A stretch of DNA of 64,000 bases from Halomonas eurihalina (GTDB lineage Bacteria > Pseudomonadota > Gammaproteobacteria > Pseudomonadales > Halomonadaceae). Made by a program: the position numbers and the translations under genes. The notes under the pieces were generated by a model. The model was not told the origin of the DNA and made no database searches. It saw only the letters and a program-made list of their open reading frames with translations. The stretch is taken from contig NZ_VTPU01000015.1 of assembly GCF_008274785.1 (NCBI RefSeq), positions 28,574 through 92,573 on the forward strand. The letters are read 5' to 3'. Of the stretch, positions 19,729-30,160 are shown piece after piece (the stretch's first letter is position 1; every line of letters begins with the position of its first letter).

Positions 19729-21429
19729 ATGGACGTAAAACGACTACTCCTGTTGATTCCCCTGGCGATACTCGCCTACTTGCTCGTCGTACAGTGGAAT
19801 CAGGACTACGGCCAGGCGACTCAGGCGCCGGAGGCCCCGGGCATCACCAGCAACTCGCCAGCGTCATCCCAGGATACTGGGGATACGAACGGTAGCGATC
19901 TGTCGGTTCCGTCCAGCGGCGCCGCCACCCCTGATAGCGCCGACATGGGCAGCGCGATGCCCGGCAGCGAAGCGGCTTCCAATAGCCGCGACCTGATAGC
20001 GGTCGCTACCGACGTGCTCGATGTACGCATCGATCCGCAAGGTGGCGACATCGTCTATGCGGCGCTCCCGGAACACAAGTACGCTCAGGACTCCGATCAG
20101 CCGTTCGTACTGCTTTCCGATAACGCCTCTCGCAGCTATGTGGCCCGTTCAGGACTCCAGTTGGAAGGCCACGAGGGTCGTATCGCCTTCACGCCCAAGC
20201 AGACCGAATACCAGTTGGGCGAAGACGACGACCAACTGCAGGTAGACCTCAGCGCCACCGTCAATGGCGTAGATGTCATCAAGCGTTTCACCTTCGATCG
20301 TGACAGCTACGCCGTGAATGTCGCCTACCTGCTGGACAACCCCAGCGAGACGCCGGTCACCGCACGCTTTGTCGGCCAGTTGGTGCGCGATAACACCAGC
20401 GACCCCTCCACTGGCCCGAAGATGGGCATGAGTTCCTTTCTGGGTGCGGCCTTTTCCACACCGGAAGATCGCTACCTGAAGGTCGATTTCGACGACATTC
20501 GCGACGGCAAGTTCGAGAATCGCGACGTCGAGGGTGGCTGGGTCGCCATGATCCAGCACTACTTCACGTCAGCCTGGGCCCCACCCCAGGACCAGAAGAA
20601 TCTCTTCTATACCGCAACCGATTCCCAGAATCGCAACGTGGCAGCCTTCGCCGGCCCAACTCGCACCCTCGGCGCCGAAAGCAAGGCGACCCTGGCCGCC
20701 ACGCTCTATGTCGGCCCCAAGATCCAGGATCGCCTGGAAGCGGTTGCCCCCAATCTTGAACTGACCGTCGACTTCGGCTGGTTGTGGTTCATCGCCAATC
20801 CGCTGTTCTGGTTGCTCGACCACATCCAGAACGTGATCGGCAACTGGGGCTGGTCCATCGTCATCCTGACGCTGCTGGTCAAGACCGCGCTCTTGCCGCT
20901 TTCCGCCAAGGCCTACAAGTCCATGGCACGCATGCGCAAGCTCGGCCCGGAGATGCAGCGCCTCAAGGAACAGTACGGCGACGATCGCCAGAAGATGTCC
21001 CAGGAGATGATGAAGTTCTACCAGAAGGAAAAGATCAATCCTCTGGGAGGCTGTCTGCCCATCGTGGTGCAGATGCCAGTCTTCATCGCTCTGTACTGGA
21101 TGCTGCTCGAGTCCGTGGAGTTGCGCCACGCGCCCTTCATGTTCTGGATTACCGACTTGTCGGTGAAGGATCCCTTCTTCGTGCTGCCTATCCTGATGGG
21201 TGCGTCGATGTTCGTGCAGCAGCTGCTCAACCCGACACCGCCAGACCCGACCCAGGCGAAGATCATGAAGCTGCTGCCGGTGGTCTTCACCTTCTTCTTC
21301 CTGTGGTTCCCGGCCGGTCTGGTGATCTACTGGGTGGTGAACAACATCACTTCCATCGCCCAGCAGTACTTCATCACCCGCAAGATCGAGGCCGACCCCA
21401 ACGTCGGCAAGGGCATGAAGACCAAGTAG
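19729..21429 (+). CDS. yidC: Membrane protein insertase YidC
   Basis: A 566-residue inner-membrane insertase (548 in E. coli). It starts with the anchor [20 protein letters not shown] at the ATG at 19729, although the frame is open back to 19666. An acidic, serine-rich linker and the large periplasmic P1 domain follow. The five core membrane segments include [29 protein letters not shown] and [30 protein letters not shown]. The tail MKTK is short and basic. It inserts membrane proteins alone or with SecYEG, and one known client is the ATP synthase c subunit encoded at 42.87 kb. Transcription probably ends at 21450-21484. Confidence 0.97.
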   Translation: MDVKRLLLLIPLAILAYLLVVQWNQDYGQATQAPEAPGITSNSPASSQDTGDTNGSDLSVPSSGAATPDSADMGSAMPGSEAASNSRDLIAVATDVLDVRIDPQGGDIVYAALPEHKYAQDSDQPFVLLSDNASRSYVARSGLQLEGHEGRIAFTPKQTEYQLGEDDDQLQVDLSATVNGVDVIKRFTFDRDSYAVNVAYLLDNPSETPVTARFVGQLVRDNTSDPSTGPKMGMSSFLGAAFSTPEDRYLKVDFDDIRDGKFENRDVEGGWVAMIQHYFTSAWAPPQDQKNLFYTATDSQNRNVAAFAGPTRTLGAESKATLAATLYVGPKIQDRLEAVAPNLELTVDFGWLWFIANPLFWLLDHIQNVIGNWGWSIVILTLLVKTALLPLSAKAYKSMARMRKLGPEMQRLKEQYGDDRQKMSQEMMKFYQKEKINPLGGCLPIVVQMPVFIALYWMLLESVELRHAPFMFWITDLSVKDPFFVLPILMGASMFVQQLLNPTPPDPTQAKIMKLLPVVFTFFFLWFPAGLVIYWVVNNITSIAQQYFITRKIEADPNVGKGMKTK

Positions 21430-21449
21430 GCCGCCCTGCTCGTCCGATT

Positions 21450-21484
21450 CGCCAGACCCCCGCCCTTGCGGGGGTCTGGCGTTT
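21450..21484 (+). terminator. Terminator after yidC
   Basis: CGCCAGACCCCCGC (21450-21463) pairs perfectly with GCGGGGGTCTGGCG (21468-21481) across CCTT, followed by TTT. This is a strong stem with a short T-tail. Confidence 0.8.
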
Positions 21485-21532
21485 GGGGCCTGGGACATCG
21501 ACAATATCGTCGACTCACTCGAGGAATCTCCG

Positions 21533-22903
21533 ATGGCCGAACGCCTCTACGCACAGGACACCATTGCCGCCCTGGCGACGCCGCCCGGACAAGGCGGTGT
21601 CGGCATCATCCGCGTCTCGGGCCCTGCCAGTCGCTCGCTCGCCGAAAGCATGCTGGGCTACTGCCCTCCCCCACGGCAAGCCTTCTACGGCCCTTTCCGG
21701 GGCGAGAATGGCATGCTCGACGAAGGCATCGCGCTATTCTTCGAGGGGCCCAATTCCTTCACCGGCGAGGACGTGCTCGAACTTCAGGGACACGGCGGCA
21801 CGGTGATCATGGACCTGCTGCTGGAACGCTGCGTGCAGCTTGGGGCTAGACTGGCCAGACCCGGTGAGTTCTCCGAGCGCGCCTTCCTCAACGACAAGCT
21901 GGATCTGGCTCAGGCCGAGGCCATTGCCGACCTGATCGAGGCAAGTTCCCGGGGTGCCGCCGAGAATGCCCTGCGCTCGCTGCAGGGCGAGTTTTCAAAG
22001 CGCGTCGAAGCACTGGTACAGGAGCTCATCGAGCTGCGCATGTACGTCGAGGCGGCCATCGACTTCCCCGAGGAGGAGATCGACTTTCTCGCCGATGGCC
22101 ATGTCGCCGGCAAGCTCGCGTCGATTCGCGCCAGACTGGCCGATGTCCGCGACAGCGCCGGCCAGGGAGCGCTGATGCGCGAAGGCATGAGCGTGGTGAT
22201 TGCCGGGCGACCCAATGCCGGCAAGTCGAGCCTGCTCAATGCCCTCACCGAGCAGGACACCGCCATCGTCACCGAAATCGAAGGCACCACCCGTGACGTG
22301 CTGCGCGAGCACATTCACCTGGATGGCATGCCATTGCACGTGATCGATACCGCTGGACTGCGCGACACTCCGGATGCGGTGGAAAAGATCGGCGTCGCCA
22401 GGGCTTGGTCGGAAATCGAGAAGGCCGATCGCGTGCTACTGATGGTCGATGCTACAACTACCGACGCCGTGGATCCCATGAGCATCTGGCCCGAGTTCGT
22501 CCAGCGCCTTGCTGACCCGAGCCGCCTCACCCTGGTACGCAACAAGGTCGATACCAGCCAGGAACCGCCGGGGCTAGACTTATCCACAACCACTCCGATC
22601 GTTCGTCTCTCGGCGAAGACCGGTCAGGGTGTGGATAACTTGAAGGAGCACCTGAAGGACATCATGGGCTTCTCGACGACCACCGAAGGACGCTTCTCGG
22701 CACGTCGTCGCCACCTGGATGCCCTGGACCGCGCCGCCACGGCTCTCGAGAACGGCAACGCCCAGCTCTCCGGCTACGGTGCCGGCGAGCTGCTTGCCGA
22801 GGACCTGCGCGACGCTCAACAGGCCCTGGGGGAAATCACCGGCGAATTCAGCGCCGATGACCTTCTGGGCGAGATCTTCGGCAGCTTTTGCATCGGCAAG
22901 TAG
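21533..22903 (+). CDS. mnmE: tRNA uridine-5-carboxymethylaminomethyl(34) synthesis GTPase
   Basis: A 456-residue GTPase that works with MnmG (37.07 kb) to modify the wobble uridine of certain tRNAs. The N-terminal formyl-THF-binding domain includes [23 protein letters not shown]. The G domain has [12 protein letters not shown], the DTAGLRD switch and NKVD. The C-terminal CIGK carries the conserved cysteine. Length matches the family (454 in E. coli). Two perfect DnaA boxes lie inside the gene (22580-22588 and 22630-22638), the first using rare CTA and TTA leucine codons in this GC-rich gene. Confidence 0.97.
   Translation: MAERLYAQDTIAALATPPGQGGVGIIRVSGPASRSLAESMLGYCPPPRQAFYGPFRGENGMLDEGIALFFEGPNSFTGEDVLELQGHGGTVIMDLLLERCVQLGARLARPGEFSERAFLNDKLDLAQAEAIADLIEASSRGAAENALRSLQGEFSKRVEALVQELIELRMYVEAAIDFPEEEIDFLADGHVAGKLASIRARLADVRDSAGQGALMREGMSVVIAGRPNAGKSSLLNALTEQDTAIVTEIEGTTRDVLREHIHLDGMPLHVIDTAGLRDTPDAVEKIGVARAWSEIEKADRVLLMVDATTTDAVDPMSIWPEFVQRLADPSRLTLVRNKVDTSQEPPGLDLSTTTPIVRLSAKTGQGVDNLKEHLKDIMGFSTTTEGRFSARRRHLDALDRAATALENGNAQLSGYGAGELLAEDLRDAQQALGEITGEFSADDLLGEIFGSFCIGK
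22580..22638. promoter_or_regulatory. Pair of perfect DnaA boxes inside mnmE
   Basis: TTATCCACA at 22580-22588 and its inverse TGTGGATAA at 22630-22638 face each other 41 bases apart within the mnmE coding sequence, 4 kb from oriC. Confidence 0.6.
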
Positions 22904-22924
22904 CCACACTCTCACTCTGCACGC

Positions 22925-23776
22925 TCATTCCGGCACCCACCAGTCACCCCGGTGGCAGCTGGCGTCTCCCAGTACAGGCGCCAGCCGCGCCATGGCATCT
23001 TCCAGGCGTCGATCCAGCCCCCAGGGCGGATTGATCACCAGCATGCCGCTGCCGTACATCCCTCGTTCCCGTTGGGGCGAAGCAACCGTTAGTTCACTGC
23101 GCCAGATCTTGCGCAGCCCGCCGGCCTTGAGCGCATCGAGAAGTGCCTCGTGGCGTTCCGCAGGCAGCAGCGGATACCACACCAGCATAATGCCGTGACG
23201 CGCCTTGCGCATGGCCTCGAGCAACGTGGCAGCGACCTCGCCATATTCCTCCTTGCGTTCATAGCTCGGGTCGACCAGTACGCACAACCGAGGCGTTGCC
23301 ACCGGCAGGGCATCGATCAGCCCCGACAGGCCATCGCCATGCACGTGGCGCACCCTGTCGGCCAGCCGCTGCCGGCTCAGGTGCTCGTGCTCTCGAGGAT
23401 GCAGTTCGAACAGCCGCAACGCATCCTGCTCACGCAGGCGCTGGGCCAGCCACCAGGGAGACCCGGGATAATGATCGAGAGCCTTCGGGCTCTGCTGGCT
23501 CTGGGCAGCCGCCAATCCTTCGAGCCAATCCGCCAGTAGCGGGTCTTCGGCAAGCTGCTCTCGCTCCTTCCAGAGCTTCTCCGCCCCATCACGATACTCC
23601 CCGAGCCGAACGGTCTCCTCGGCATCCAGGGGATAACGACCGCGACCGGCATGAGTATCTATGTACGTAACAGAAGACTCTTTACGTAACAGGTGATCGA
23701 TGACGGAATAAAGCACCAAATGCTTATGAACGTCGGCGAAATTGCCCGCATGGTAGGCGTGCTGATAGGAAAGCAT
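22925..23776 (-). CDS. rlmJ: 23S rRNA (adenine(2030)-N6)-methyltransferase
   Basis: A 283-residue SAM-dependent methyltransferase. The start ATG at 23776 gives MLSYQHAYHAGNFADVHKH, which matches the start of E. coli RlmJ; the frame is open eight residues further. YIDTHAGRGRYPLD is the SAM-binding region, the catalytic motif reads DPSYE (DPPY in E. coli, same class of N6-adenine methyltransferase), and GSGMLVINPPWGLD lies near the end. It modifies a single adenine in 23S rRNA. It converges with mnmE with only a 21-base gap. Confidence 0.93.
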   Translation of the reverse strand: MLSYQHAYHAGNFADVHKHLVLYSVIDHLLRKESSVTYIDTHAGRGRYPLDAEETVRLGEYRDGAEKLWKEREQLAEDPLLADWLEGLAAAQSQQSPKALDHYPGSPWWLAQRLREQDALRLFELHPREHEHLSRQRLADRVRHVHGDGLSGLIDALPVATPRLCVLVDPSYERKEEYGEVAATLLEAMRKARHGIMLVWYPLLPAERHEALLDALKAGGLRKIWRSELTVASPQRERGMYGSGMLVINPPWGLDRRLEDAMARLAPVLGDASCHRGDWWVPE

Positions 23777-23830
23777 GGTACTGAATTCCAGAATGGGCAA
23801 AAAAGTGTGGCCAAGAAAGTATAGGCAAGT

Positions 23831-23863
23831 AAAGGCCCGCCTCCCCGAAGGGCAGGCGGGCCA
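23831..23863 (-). terminator. Terminator after the OmpA-family lipoprotein gene
   Basis: GGCCCGCCT (23834-23842) pairs with AGGCGGGCC (23854-23862), with an inner CCC/GGG stem. On the minus strand it is followed by TTT, 21 bases after the lipoprotein stop. Confidence 0.75.
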
Positions 23864-23883
23864 ACGCAGGAAGCTGGTTTCGA

Positions 23884-24555
23884 TCAGTTCTGCGTGATCG
23901 GCGTCAGGGTCATCTCGACACGCCGATTCTCGGCACGGCCGGCTTCGGTATCGTTGCTGGCCACCGGCTGGTTCTCACCATAACCCTGCATGTTGAGTCG
24001 ACTGGCCGATACCCCCGACTGGCTCAGGTATTGTCCCACCGCTTGTGCACGACGCTCGGAAAGGCGCTGGTTGTAGCCGGCATCACCGGTACTGTCGGTA
24101 TGGCCGGCGATGTTGATCCGGGTATCCGTATATTGGGTCAGAACATTGGAGACATCATTCAAGGCGTTGGTGGCCGCCGATGTCAGGTCGCTGGAGTCGA
24201 AACCGAAGGTAACTTCGCTCGGCATATTGAGAACGATGTCGTTGCCCTGGCGTTCCACCCCGATACCGGTACCCTGCATGCTGCTACGCAGTTGTTCTTC
24301 CTGGCGATCCATGTAGGCGCCGATCCCGCCACCGGCGGCAGCACCGGCAGCGGCACCGATCAAGGCACGGTCACGGCGGCTGGTACTGCCATCACCACTC
24401 AGGGCGCCGGCAGCGGCACCGATCGCCGCGCCAATGGCCGCACCGGTTCCCGTCTTGTTGCGCTGGGTCTGGCCGCTGTACGGATCCGTGGTGGTACAGC
24501 CGACCAGCAGAATGGCGGCTGCCAGGGGGGCGAGCGGACGAACAGACTTCATCAT
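23884..24555 (-). CDS. OmpA-family outer-membrane lipoprotein, YiaD-like
   Basis: A 223-residue lipoprotein. The start at 24555 has AAGGAG eight bases upstream. The signal peptide ends in a lipobox AILLVGC near residue 26. Next come two glycine-zipper stretches rich in GAAIGAAIGAAAGAL and IGAAAGAAAGGGIGAYMD. The C-terminal OmpA domain has FGFDSSDL, INIAGHTDSTGDAGYN and the peptidoglycan-binding RLSERRAQAV and GRAENRRVE. It probably anchors the outer membrane to peptidoglycan; YiaD relatives have been linked to envelope assembly. It has its own terminator downstream. Confidence 0.88.
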   Translation of the reverse strand: MMKSVRPLAPLAAAILLVGCTTTDPYSGQTQRNKTGTGAAIGAAIGAAAGALSGDGSTSRRDRALIGAAAGAAAGGGIGAYMDRQEEQLRSSMQGTGIGVERQGNDIVLNMPSEVTFGFDSSDLTSAATNALNDVSNVLTQYTDTRINIAGHTDSTGDAGYNQRLSERRAQAVGQYLSQSGVSASRLNMQGYGENQPVASNDTEAGRAENRRVEMTLTPITQN

Positions 24556-24588
24556 GGGGGTAACTCCTTGTGAAAGGGATGGCATCCT

Positions 24589-25764
24589 TTATGCGTCGGC
24601 TTCACTGATGATAGCCAACAGCTCGTTCAAGAATAATAGACCTTGAGGCGATGCTTGAAGCCTCTCGGGATCTTCCACCAAAAGTCCTTTTTCCCGCGCT
24701 CGTGTCAGCCGCGAGGTCATGACCTCCTGTGGATATCCGCTATGTGCACTCCATGTCGCCATCGAGACACCATCGACGAGCCGCAGCGCATTCATGGCGA
24801 ATTCCAGGGGCAGCTCATCGGGCGTCACCGCAGCACGACCAGCAACGAAGCCCCGCGGATCGCGACGCCGCCTCAGGTAAGCCTCCGGTTGACGCGCCTT
24901 CCAGCGCCGCTCGATGGTCAATCCGTCGCCTGACCGCGCGCTCAACTTGCCATGGGCGCCGGCACCGATGCCCAGGTAATCGCCGAAGCGCCAGTAATTG
25001 AGATTATGGCGGGCACCCAGACCGGGGCGTGCATAGGCAGATATCTCGTAGCGCTCGAGCCCTTCAGCCTCCAGCCGTTCGTGCCCCATGTCCTGGATAT
25101 CCCAGAGCACCTCTTCTTCCGGCAGCATCGGCGGTCGAGTGTGGAATTCGGTATTGGGCTCGAGGGTCAGCTGGTACCAGGAAAGATGCTCGGGCGACAG
25201 CGCCAACGCCCGGTCCAGATCGGCCAGCGCCAGTTCGATGGTCTGGCCGGGCAGGCCATGCATGAGATCGATATTGAGGTTGTCGAAACCGGCATGCCGG
25301 GCCTCCGCGATGGCAGCTTCGGCATCATTGCCATCATGGATACGCCCCAGTGCGGCGAGCTGGTCATCCTGAAAACTCTGGACCCCGAGCGAGAGTCGAT
25401 TGATGCCAGCCTCGCGATATCCCGCGAAACGCCCGCGCTCCAGGGTGCCGGGATTGGCCTCCAGGGTGATCTCGATATCCGGGGCCAGCGGCAGGCGAGC
25501 TTGCAGTGCCTCGAGCAATCGACGGTAGAAGGAGGGTGTCATCAGGCTCGGCGTTCCTCCCCCGATGAAGACACTGACGATCTCGCGCCCAGCGGCTAGA
25601 GGTAGGTCGGCATCGAGATCCTCGATCAGCGCCGCCAGATATTCCTCCTCGGGCAGCTCGGCACCACGCCCCACGCCGTGGGAATTGAAATCGCAGTACG
25701 GGCACTTGCGCACGCACCAGGGCACATGGACATAGAGTGCCAGGGGCGGCAGACGGTCGATCAT
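24589..25764 (-). CDS. hemW: Radical SAM family heme chaperone HemW
   Basis: A 391-residue radical SAM protein. The start at 25764 gives [24 protein letters not shown], in which CVRKCPYC is the CX3CX2C cluster motif. This cluster form, IGGGTPSLM and [15 protein letters not shown] are shared with coproporphyrinogen dehydrogenase HemN, but the length and missing N-terminal HemN extension place it with HemW (378 residues in E. coli), a heme-binding chaperone that delivers heme to respiratory proteins. The ATG overlaps the rdgB stop by 3 bases, so rdgB-hemW are coupled, an order seen in many gammaproteobacteria. Confidence 0.92.
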   Translation of the reverse strand: MIDRLPPLALYVHVPWCVRKCPYCDFNSHGVGRGAELPEEEYLAALIEDLDADLPLAAGREIVSVFIGGGTPSLMTPSFYRRLLEALQARLPLAPDIEITLEANPGTLERGRFAGYREAGINRLSLGVQSFQDDQLAALGRIHDGNDAEAAIAEARHAGFDNLNIDLMHGLPGQTIELALADLDRALALSPEHLSWYQLTLEPNTEFHTRPPMLPEEEVLWDIQDMGHERLEAEGLERYEISAYARPGLGARHNLNYWRFGDYLGIGAGAHGKLSARSGDGLTIERRWKARQPEAYLRRRRDPRGFVAGRAAVTPDELPLEFAMNALRLVDGVSMATWSAHSGYPQEVMTSRLTRAREKGLLVEDPERLQASPQGLLFLNELLAIISEADA

Positions 25765-26369
25765 GGTGACCACGCGGTATCGGACAAGGCCTCCACCAGG
25801 GCGTGAAGGGCGCGACCACGATGACTCAGGCGGTTCTTTTCCGATGCCGACAGCTCGGCCGCCGACATTCCCTGATCCGGCACCCAGAACAGCGGGTCGT
25901 AACCGAAGCCACCCTCGCCACGCGGATGAGCCAGGATCTCGCCATCCCAGTGTCGCTGAACGATCAGTGGCACCGGGTCCTCGGCGTGGCGCAGCAGCAC
26001 CAGCACACACCAATAGCGAGCATGACGTTCCCCTTCGGGGACATCGCTCAATGCCTCGAGAAGATGACGATTGTTGCGCTCGTCATCCTTGGGCTCGCCG
26101 GCAAAACGAGCGGAATAGATACCGGGGCGCCCCTGCAAGGCCTCGACGGCAAGGCCGGAATCGTCGGCCAGGGCCGGTGCGCCACTGACCCGGCTGGCCT
26201 CGCGCGCCTTGAGCAGGGCATTTTCGACGAAGGTCAGCCCGGTCTCCTCGACCTCATCGACGGCAAATTCCGACTGGGGTTTGACCTCGAAGCCCAAGGG
26301 GGCGAGGAGTTGATCGAATTCACGAAGCTTGCCGGCGTTACCACTGGCCAGTACCAGGTGCTTGGACAT
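25761..26369 (-). CDS. rdgB: dITP/XTP pyrophosphatase (Ham1 family)
   Basis: A 202-residue enzyme that hydrolyses ITP, dITP and XTP to the monophosphates and keeps deaminated purines out of [21 protein letters not shown] at the start is the substrate-binding motif. [39 protein letters not shown] and the LSHRGRAL motif complete the signature. The ATG at 26369 is chosen because it starts at the conserved fold. The gene overlaps hemW by 4 bases. The 178 bases before the preceding gene's stop (26370-26547) show no clear feature. Confidence 0.95.
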   Translation of the reverse strand: MSKHLVLASGNAGKLREFDQLLAPLGFEVKPQSEFAVDEVEETGLTFVENALLKAREASRVSGAPALADDSGLAVEALQGRPGIYSARFAGEPKDDERNNRHLLEALSDVPEGERHARYWCVLVLLRHAEDPVPLIVQRHWDGEILAHPRGEGGFGYDPLFWVPDQGMSAAELSASEKNRLSHRGRALHALVEALSDTAWSP

Positions 26370-26547
26370 GTCATGCGCTCTTGCTAACAGAATCGGGTGA
26401 AGATGGTTGGCAACGCATTCTACGAACCACGGGGACGGAGGGGAAATCCAGTCCGCCATCGAGACGCTCGGCGATACCGGCGGTGAGCTGGCCCGCCAGT
26501 ATCTCGGTGCGCTACCGCCCCTTAGCAATGGCCGAGACGGGGTTGTC

Positions 26548-27786
26548 TCAGCGGACATGCTCCTGAATCAACCCGGCCAATGTCTCGGTAGCATTGTCGG
26601 CAGTGGTATCGAGTCGGATCAGCAGCCGGCGCTCCTCATCGGTGAAGTCCTCGAAGGCCTTGCATTGCCGGGCCAGGACAGCAAGGCTCTCCTCGGCGGG
26701 TACGTCCTGACGGGTGGCCCGCTTGACGATACGCCGCTCCAGCGTCGCCTCATCGGCCTCGAAGCTGATCAACAGCACAGGCAATCCCCGACCTTCGGCC
26801 TGGTGACGCAAGAGATCACGTTGCTCGCGCTTGAGACAGGTGCCATCAATGCACACCGGCACCCCAGCATCCAGCAAGGAACCGGCGCATTTCGCCAGGC
26901 GCTGATAGGTCTTGTTGGTGGCGGTATCGGAAAAAATATCCACAGGCAGGCGGACCCTATCGGCCTGTGGATGAATCCCATGCAAGCGGCGTCGCTCCAC
27001 ATCGGAACACACTCGGACCGCACCCAACCGGCTTACCAGGGTGCGTGTGAAACGACTCTTGCCGCTCCCGGCCACGCCGATACCGATGACGAGAGGCGGA
27101 AAGCGAAACTCGGTATGGCGCTCGGCGAGATCGAGATAGCGACGACAGGCACCCATGGTTTCCGCCAGCAGTGCCGGCTGCTCGTCGTCGCCGGCTTCCG
27201 CACGGCGCAGCAGGGCCCGACGGGCACCGGAAAGGCATTCGATGACGCGGCAGACCGACAATAGCCGCGGCAGGTCGTAGTCGCCGGAAATGCGCAAGTA
27301 GCCATCCAGAGCCTGATGGGCAAGCCTGGCCTCGTCACGAACCTCCAGCCCCACCAGCAGCGATGCCACGTCGGCGGCCGGATCAAGAGGCCCGTTGGCA
27401 CCGGCACCGTCGAGGTCCCGATCGATGGCATTGGCCATCAGGGCTCGTCCATCATCGAGCAAACGACTGCGGGGATGCGCACGCGCCCAGCTTTCAGGCA
27501 ACAGCATGGCATTGCGTGCGCGCAGCAATGGATCGAGGCGAGTGATGTTCTCGTCGAGCCAGCGAGCCAGGTCGGACAAGCGCAGGCGATCTTCGTCACC
27601 GCTCATCAGCGACTCCAGGGCCTGTACCTCGACATTCATTCGCTCCCGGATTGCTCGTGGAGAGCGCGATGCATCGTCCGAGTCATGCCCATGTTCGTCA
27701 TGCCAGGCACAGAGGGGAGGAAGCAGTGACGCCAGATCGAAGTCACCCTCCCGAGGCAAAGTATCGTGGGATTCTCTCTGGCTCAT
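26548..27786 (-). CDS. Kinase-like fusion: degenerate aminoglycoside-phosphotransferase-like domain plus P-loop ATPase
   Basis: A 412-residue protein. The C-terminal half (from about residue 225) is a P-loop kinase with Walker [29 protein letters not shown] and KRATRQ, like zeta-toxin/gluconate-kinase-type ATPases. The N-terminal half aligns by pattern with the C-terminal part of phosphotransferase-type kinases: [10 protein letters not shown], then a Y-L-x3-G-D-Y stretch and a basic ALLRR. Where the intact family has the catalytic H-G-D-L-H loop I see HPRSR, with no aspartate, and the usual N-terminal lobe is shortened. Intact relatives are fusions of about 500 residues. It follows hemL by 27 bases on the same strand. 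The function is unknown. Confidence 0.65.
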   Translation of the reverse strand: MSQRESHDTLPREGDFDLASLLPPLCAWHDEHGHDSDDASRSPRAIRERMNVEVQALESLMSGDEDRLRLSDLARWLDENITRLDPLLRARNAMLLPESWARAHPRSRLLDDGRALMANAIDRDLDGAGANGPLDPAADVASLLVGLEVRDEARLAHQALDGYLRISGDYDLPRLLSVCRVIECLSGARRALLRRAEAGDDEQPALLAETMGACRRYLDLAERHTEFRFPPLVIGIGVAGSGKSRFTRTLVSRLGAVRVCSDVERRRLHGIHPQADRVRLPVDIFSDTATNKTYQRLAKCAGSLLDAGVPVCIDGTCLKREQRDLLRHQAEGRGLPVLLISFEADEATLERRIVKRATRQDVPAEESLAVLARQCKAFEDFTDEERRLLIRLDTTADNATETLAGLIQEHVR

Positions 27787-27813
27787 TGCCTGTCTCCTAG
27801 CTGGAACGTCGTT

Positions 27814-29103
27814 TCAAGCCTGGCGCATCGACGCGAAGGCCAATTCGGCGGCATCGAGGGTCGCCTGAATATCCTCGGGCGCGTGAGCACTGGACATGAA
27901 ACCGGCCTCGAAGGCTGAGGGCGCCATGTAGATACCTTGCTCCAGCATGGCAGCAAAGAATCGACGGAAGGCATCCGCATCGCAGGCCGTGGCCTGGGCG
28001 AAGTTATCCACACGACTCTGGCCCGTGAAGAAGATGCCGAACATGCCACCCACTCGCTGGACAATCATGTCGATACCTGCCGCCTCGGCCCTGTCCCGTA
28101 GCCCATTGCACAGTGTCTCGACCCGTTGGGACAGGGCATCATGGAACCCCGGTTCGCGAAGCTTGTTGAGCAGAGTGACGCCTGCCGCCATGGCCAGCGG
28201 ATTCCCCGCCAGGGTGCCGGCCTGATAGATCGCCCCGAGCGGCGAGATGTTTTCCATGATCGAGCGGCGCCCACCGAAGGCGCCCACCGGCATGCCGCCA
28301 CCAACGATCTTGCCCAGGCAGGTCAGATCGGGCGTGACGCCATAGTGGGCCTGTGCGCCGCCCATAGCGACCCGAAACCCGGTCATCACCTCATCGAAGA
28401 TCAGGACACTCTCGTGGCGGTCGCAAACCTGACGCAAGGTCTCGAGAAATCCCGGCTGAGGCGGAATGCAGTTCATGTTGCCGGCCACCGGCTCGACGAT
28501 GATGCAGGCAATCTGGTCGCCGATCTCTTCGAAACAGGTCTCCACGGCGTCGGCATCATTATAGGAAAGCGTGATGGTGTGTTCGGCCAGGGACGCCGGC
28601 ACGCCCGGAGAGCTCGGCTCGCCATGGGTGAGGGCACCGGAACCCGCCTTGACCAGCAGGGAGTCGGTATGGCCGTGATAGTTGCCCTCGAACTTGACGA
28701 TCTTGTCGCGTCCGGTATAGCCACGCGCCAGGCGAACCGCGGACATGGTGGCCTCGGTACCGGAGTTGACCATGCGCACCATCTCGATACTGGGCATCAT
28801 CTCGCAGATCAGATCGGCCATTTCGGTCTCGATCGCGGTGGGAGTCCCGAAGGAGAGGCCGGCATCGATGCGCTCTCGCACGACCCCCAGTACATCGGGG
28901 TCGGCATGGCCAGTGATCATCGGTCCCCAGGAGCCGACATAATCGATATAGCGCTTGCCTTCCACATCGAACAGATAGGCACCCTGGGCACGCTCCATGA
29001 AGACCGGAGGACGCTCCAGTCCCTTGAAGGCACGCACCGGCGAATTGACGCCGCCGGGAATATGTCGGCAGGCCCGTTCAAAGAGCTGTGCGGATGTGGT
29101 CAT
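27814..29103 (-). CDS. hemL: Glutamate-1-semialdehyde 2,1-aminomutase
   Basis: A 429-residue PLP enzyme (426 in E. coli) making 5-aminolevulinate, the first committed tetrapyrrole precursor in the C5 pathway. The start at 29103 gives [26 protein letters not shown], with AAGAGG seven bases upstream. [27 protein letters not shown] and the PLP-lysine region [17 protein letters not shown] are typical. It sits in a minus-strand row with thiD and hemJ, so two heme-pathway genes share this cluster. A perfect DnaA box lies in it at 28004-28012. Confidence 0.97.
   Translation of the reverse strand: MTTSAQLFERACRHIPGGVNSPVRAFKGLERPPVFMERAQGAYLFDVEGKRYIDYVGSWGPMITGHADPDVLGVVRERIDAGLSFGTPTAIETEMADLICEMMPSIEMVRMVNSGTEATMSAVRLARGYTGRDKIVKFEGNYHGHTDSLLVKAGSGALTHGEPSSPGVPASLAEHTITLSYNDADAVETCFEEIGDQIACIIVEPVAGNMNCIPPQPGFLETLRQVCDRHESVLIFDEVMTGFRVAMGGAQAHYGVTPDLTCLGKIVGGGMPVGAFGGRRSIMENISPLGAIYQAGTLAGNPLAMAAGVTLLNKLREPGFHDALSQRVETLCNGLRDRAEAAGIDMIVQRVGGMFGIFFTGQSRVDNFAQATACDADAFRRFFAAMLEQGIYMAPSAFEAGFMSSAHAPEDIQATLDAAELAFASMRQA
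28004..28012. promoter_or_regulatory. Perfect DnaA box inside hemL
   Basis: TTATCCACA on the plus strand. In hemL it is read as V-D-N codons, which are common choices, so it may be partly coincidental. Confidence 0.45.
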
Positions 29104-29172
29104 GTCAACCTCTTGTCCTGTTGAAGGATAACCTTTCAATTGCCTGGAGGCGCGATGCCACGGCCCCCAGGC

Positions 29173-29181
29173 TGTGGATAA
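29173..29181. promoter_or_regulatory. Perfect DnaA box upstream of hemL
   Basis: TGTGGATAA lies in the 232-base spacer between thiD and hemL (29104-29335), about 70 bases upstream of the hemL start. The spacer also holds a dyad, TTGAAGG-ataa-CCTTTCAA, at about 29121-29138. I see no other gene in it. Confidence 0.55.
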
Positions 29182-29335
29182 TTCTCTGGATAAGCTTTTG
29201 GCGAGCGGTGATCTCACGGTGAATATCGTCGAAATCCGCCTACTCGGTCAGCCAGTCATCGTGGTTCCCATTCTCGACGCAGACGCCGGCAAAGACCAGT
29301 CCGATGGCTCAAGTGTCTCTCAAGAAACATTTTCC

Positions 29336-30160
29336 TTACTTCGCGCCGATCGGTAACCGCCAGAGCCGCCTCGGCAAGCACTGATCCTGGCCAGGGCACC
29401 AACCATTCACCAAAGCTTCCCAGGTGAAGGCCTGCGCCTGCTCGCAGGCACCGGCCAGCGATTCGCCCAGCGCCAGCCGCGCCGCCAGAGCCGATGCCAG
29501 AGTGCATCCCGAGCCATGATAGACGCCGTCCAGCCGTGGCCACTCCCACTGGCGATCGCCATCCGGCGCATGCAGGGTATGCACCACGCTTTCGCTCGAC
29601 TCGACGCCAGGCGCCTCAGTACCGGTGACCAGCACCGCCTGGCAGCCCAGCTGCAACAGGCTCACCGCTCTCTGTGTCTCATCGTGGCAGTGTCCATCGG
29701 CGAGCCGCGAGAGTTCCAGATGATTCGGGGTCAGAATATCCACAAGCGGTAGCAAGTGTGACCGGTACGCCGTTACCAGCGCCTCGGTGGATAACTCGCG
29801 ACCTCCGCCGGCCTTGAGCACCGGATCCGCCACCACCGGCACGCCGGGACGTTGCCGCACGATCTCCACCACGGCGTCCAGCGTCGCCATATCGGCCAGC
29901 AGGCCGATCTTGATAGCGGCGATCTCGATATCCACAAGCTCGGCCGCCATCTCCCGAACGAGATCGGCCCCCACTGAATGGACCGCACTGACATCACGAC
30001 AATTCTGCACCGTCATGGCGGTGGGAATGGTCAGCGCCCATCCACCGCAGGCCGCGATGGCCTCGGCATCGGCCACCAGGCCGGCACCGCCGGTAGGGTC
30101 GTGCCCACCCAGCACCAGCACCACCGGCAGGTGAGGATTGGTTGTACGCGAGATTGGCAT
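29336..30160 (-). CDS. thiD: Hydroxymethylpyrimidine/phosphomethylpyrimidine kinase
   Basis: A 274-residue ribokinase-fold enzyme that phosphorylates HMP and HMP-P for thiamine synthesis. VLVLGGHDPTGGAGLVADAEAI and TAMTVQNCRDV are the substrate-binding regions, VVADPVLKAGGG and LTPNHLELSRL are ThiD hallmarks, and the catalytic motif reads YHGSGCTLASALAA. Length matches the family. Its start overlaps the hemJ stop by one base, so the two are coupled. No TPP riboswitch (thi box) was seen upstream. The thiD-hemL neighbourhood is common in pseudomonads and relatives. Confidence 0.93.
   Translation of the reverse strand: MPISRTTNPHLPVVLVLGGHDPTGGAGLVADAEAIAACGGWALTIPTAMTVQNCRDVSAVHSVGADLVREMAAELVDIEIAAIKIGLLADMATLDAVVEIVRQRPGVPVVADPVLKAGGGRELSTEALVTAYRSHLLPLVDILTPNHLELSRLADGHCHDETQRAVSLLQLGCQAVLVTGTEAPGVESSESVVHTLHAPDGDRQWEWPRLDGVYHGSGCTLASALAARLALGESLAGACEQAQAFTWEALVNGWCPGQDQCLPRRLWRLPIGAK

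Noticed and set aside
29104..29335. A rubredoxin or other small gene between thiD and hemL
   Set aside because: I read both strands and found no C-x-x-C motif or ribosome site; only the DnaA box and a dyad are visible.
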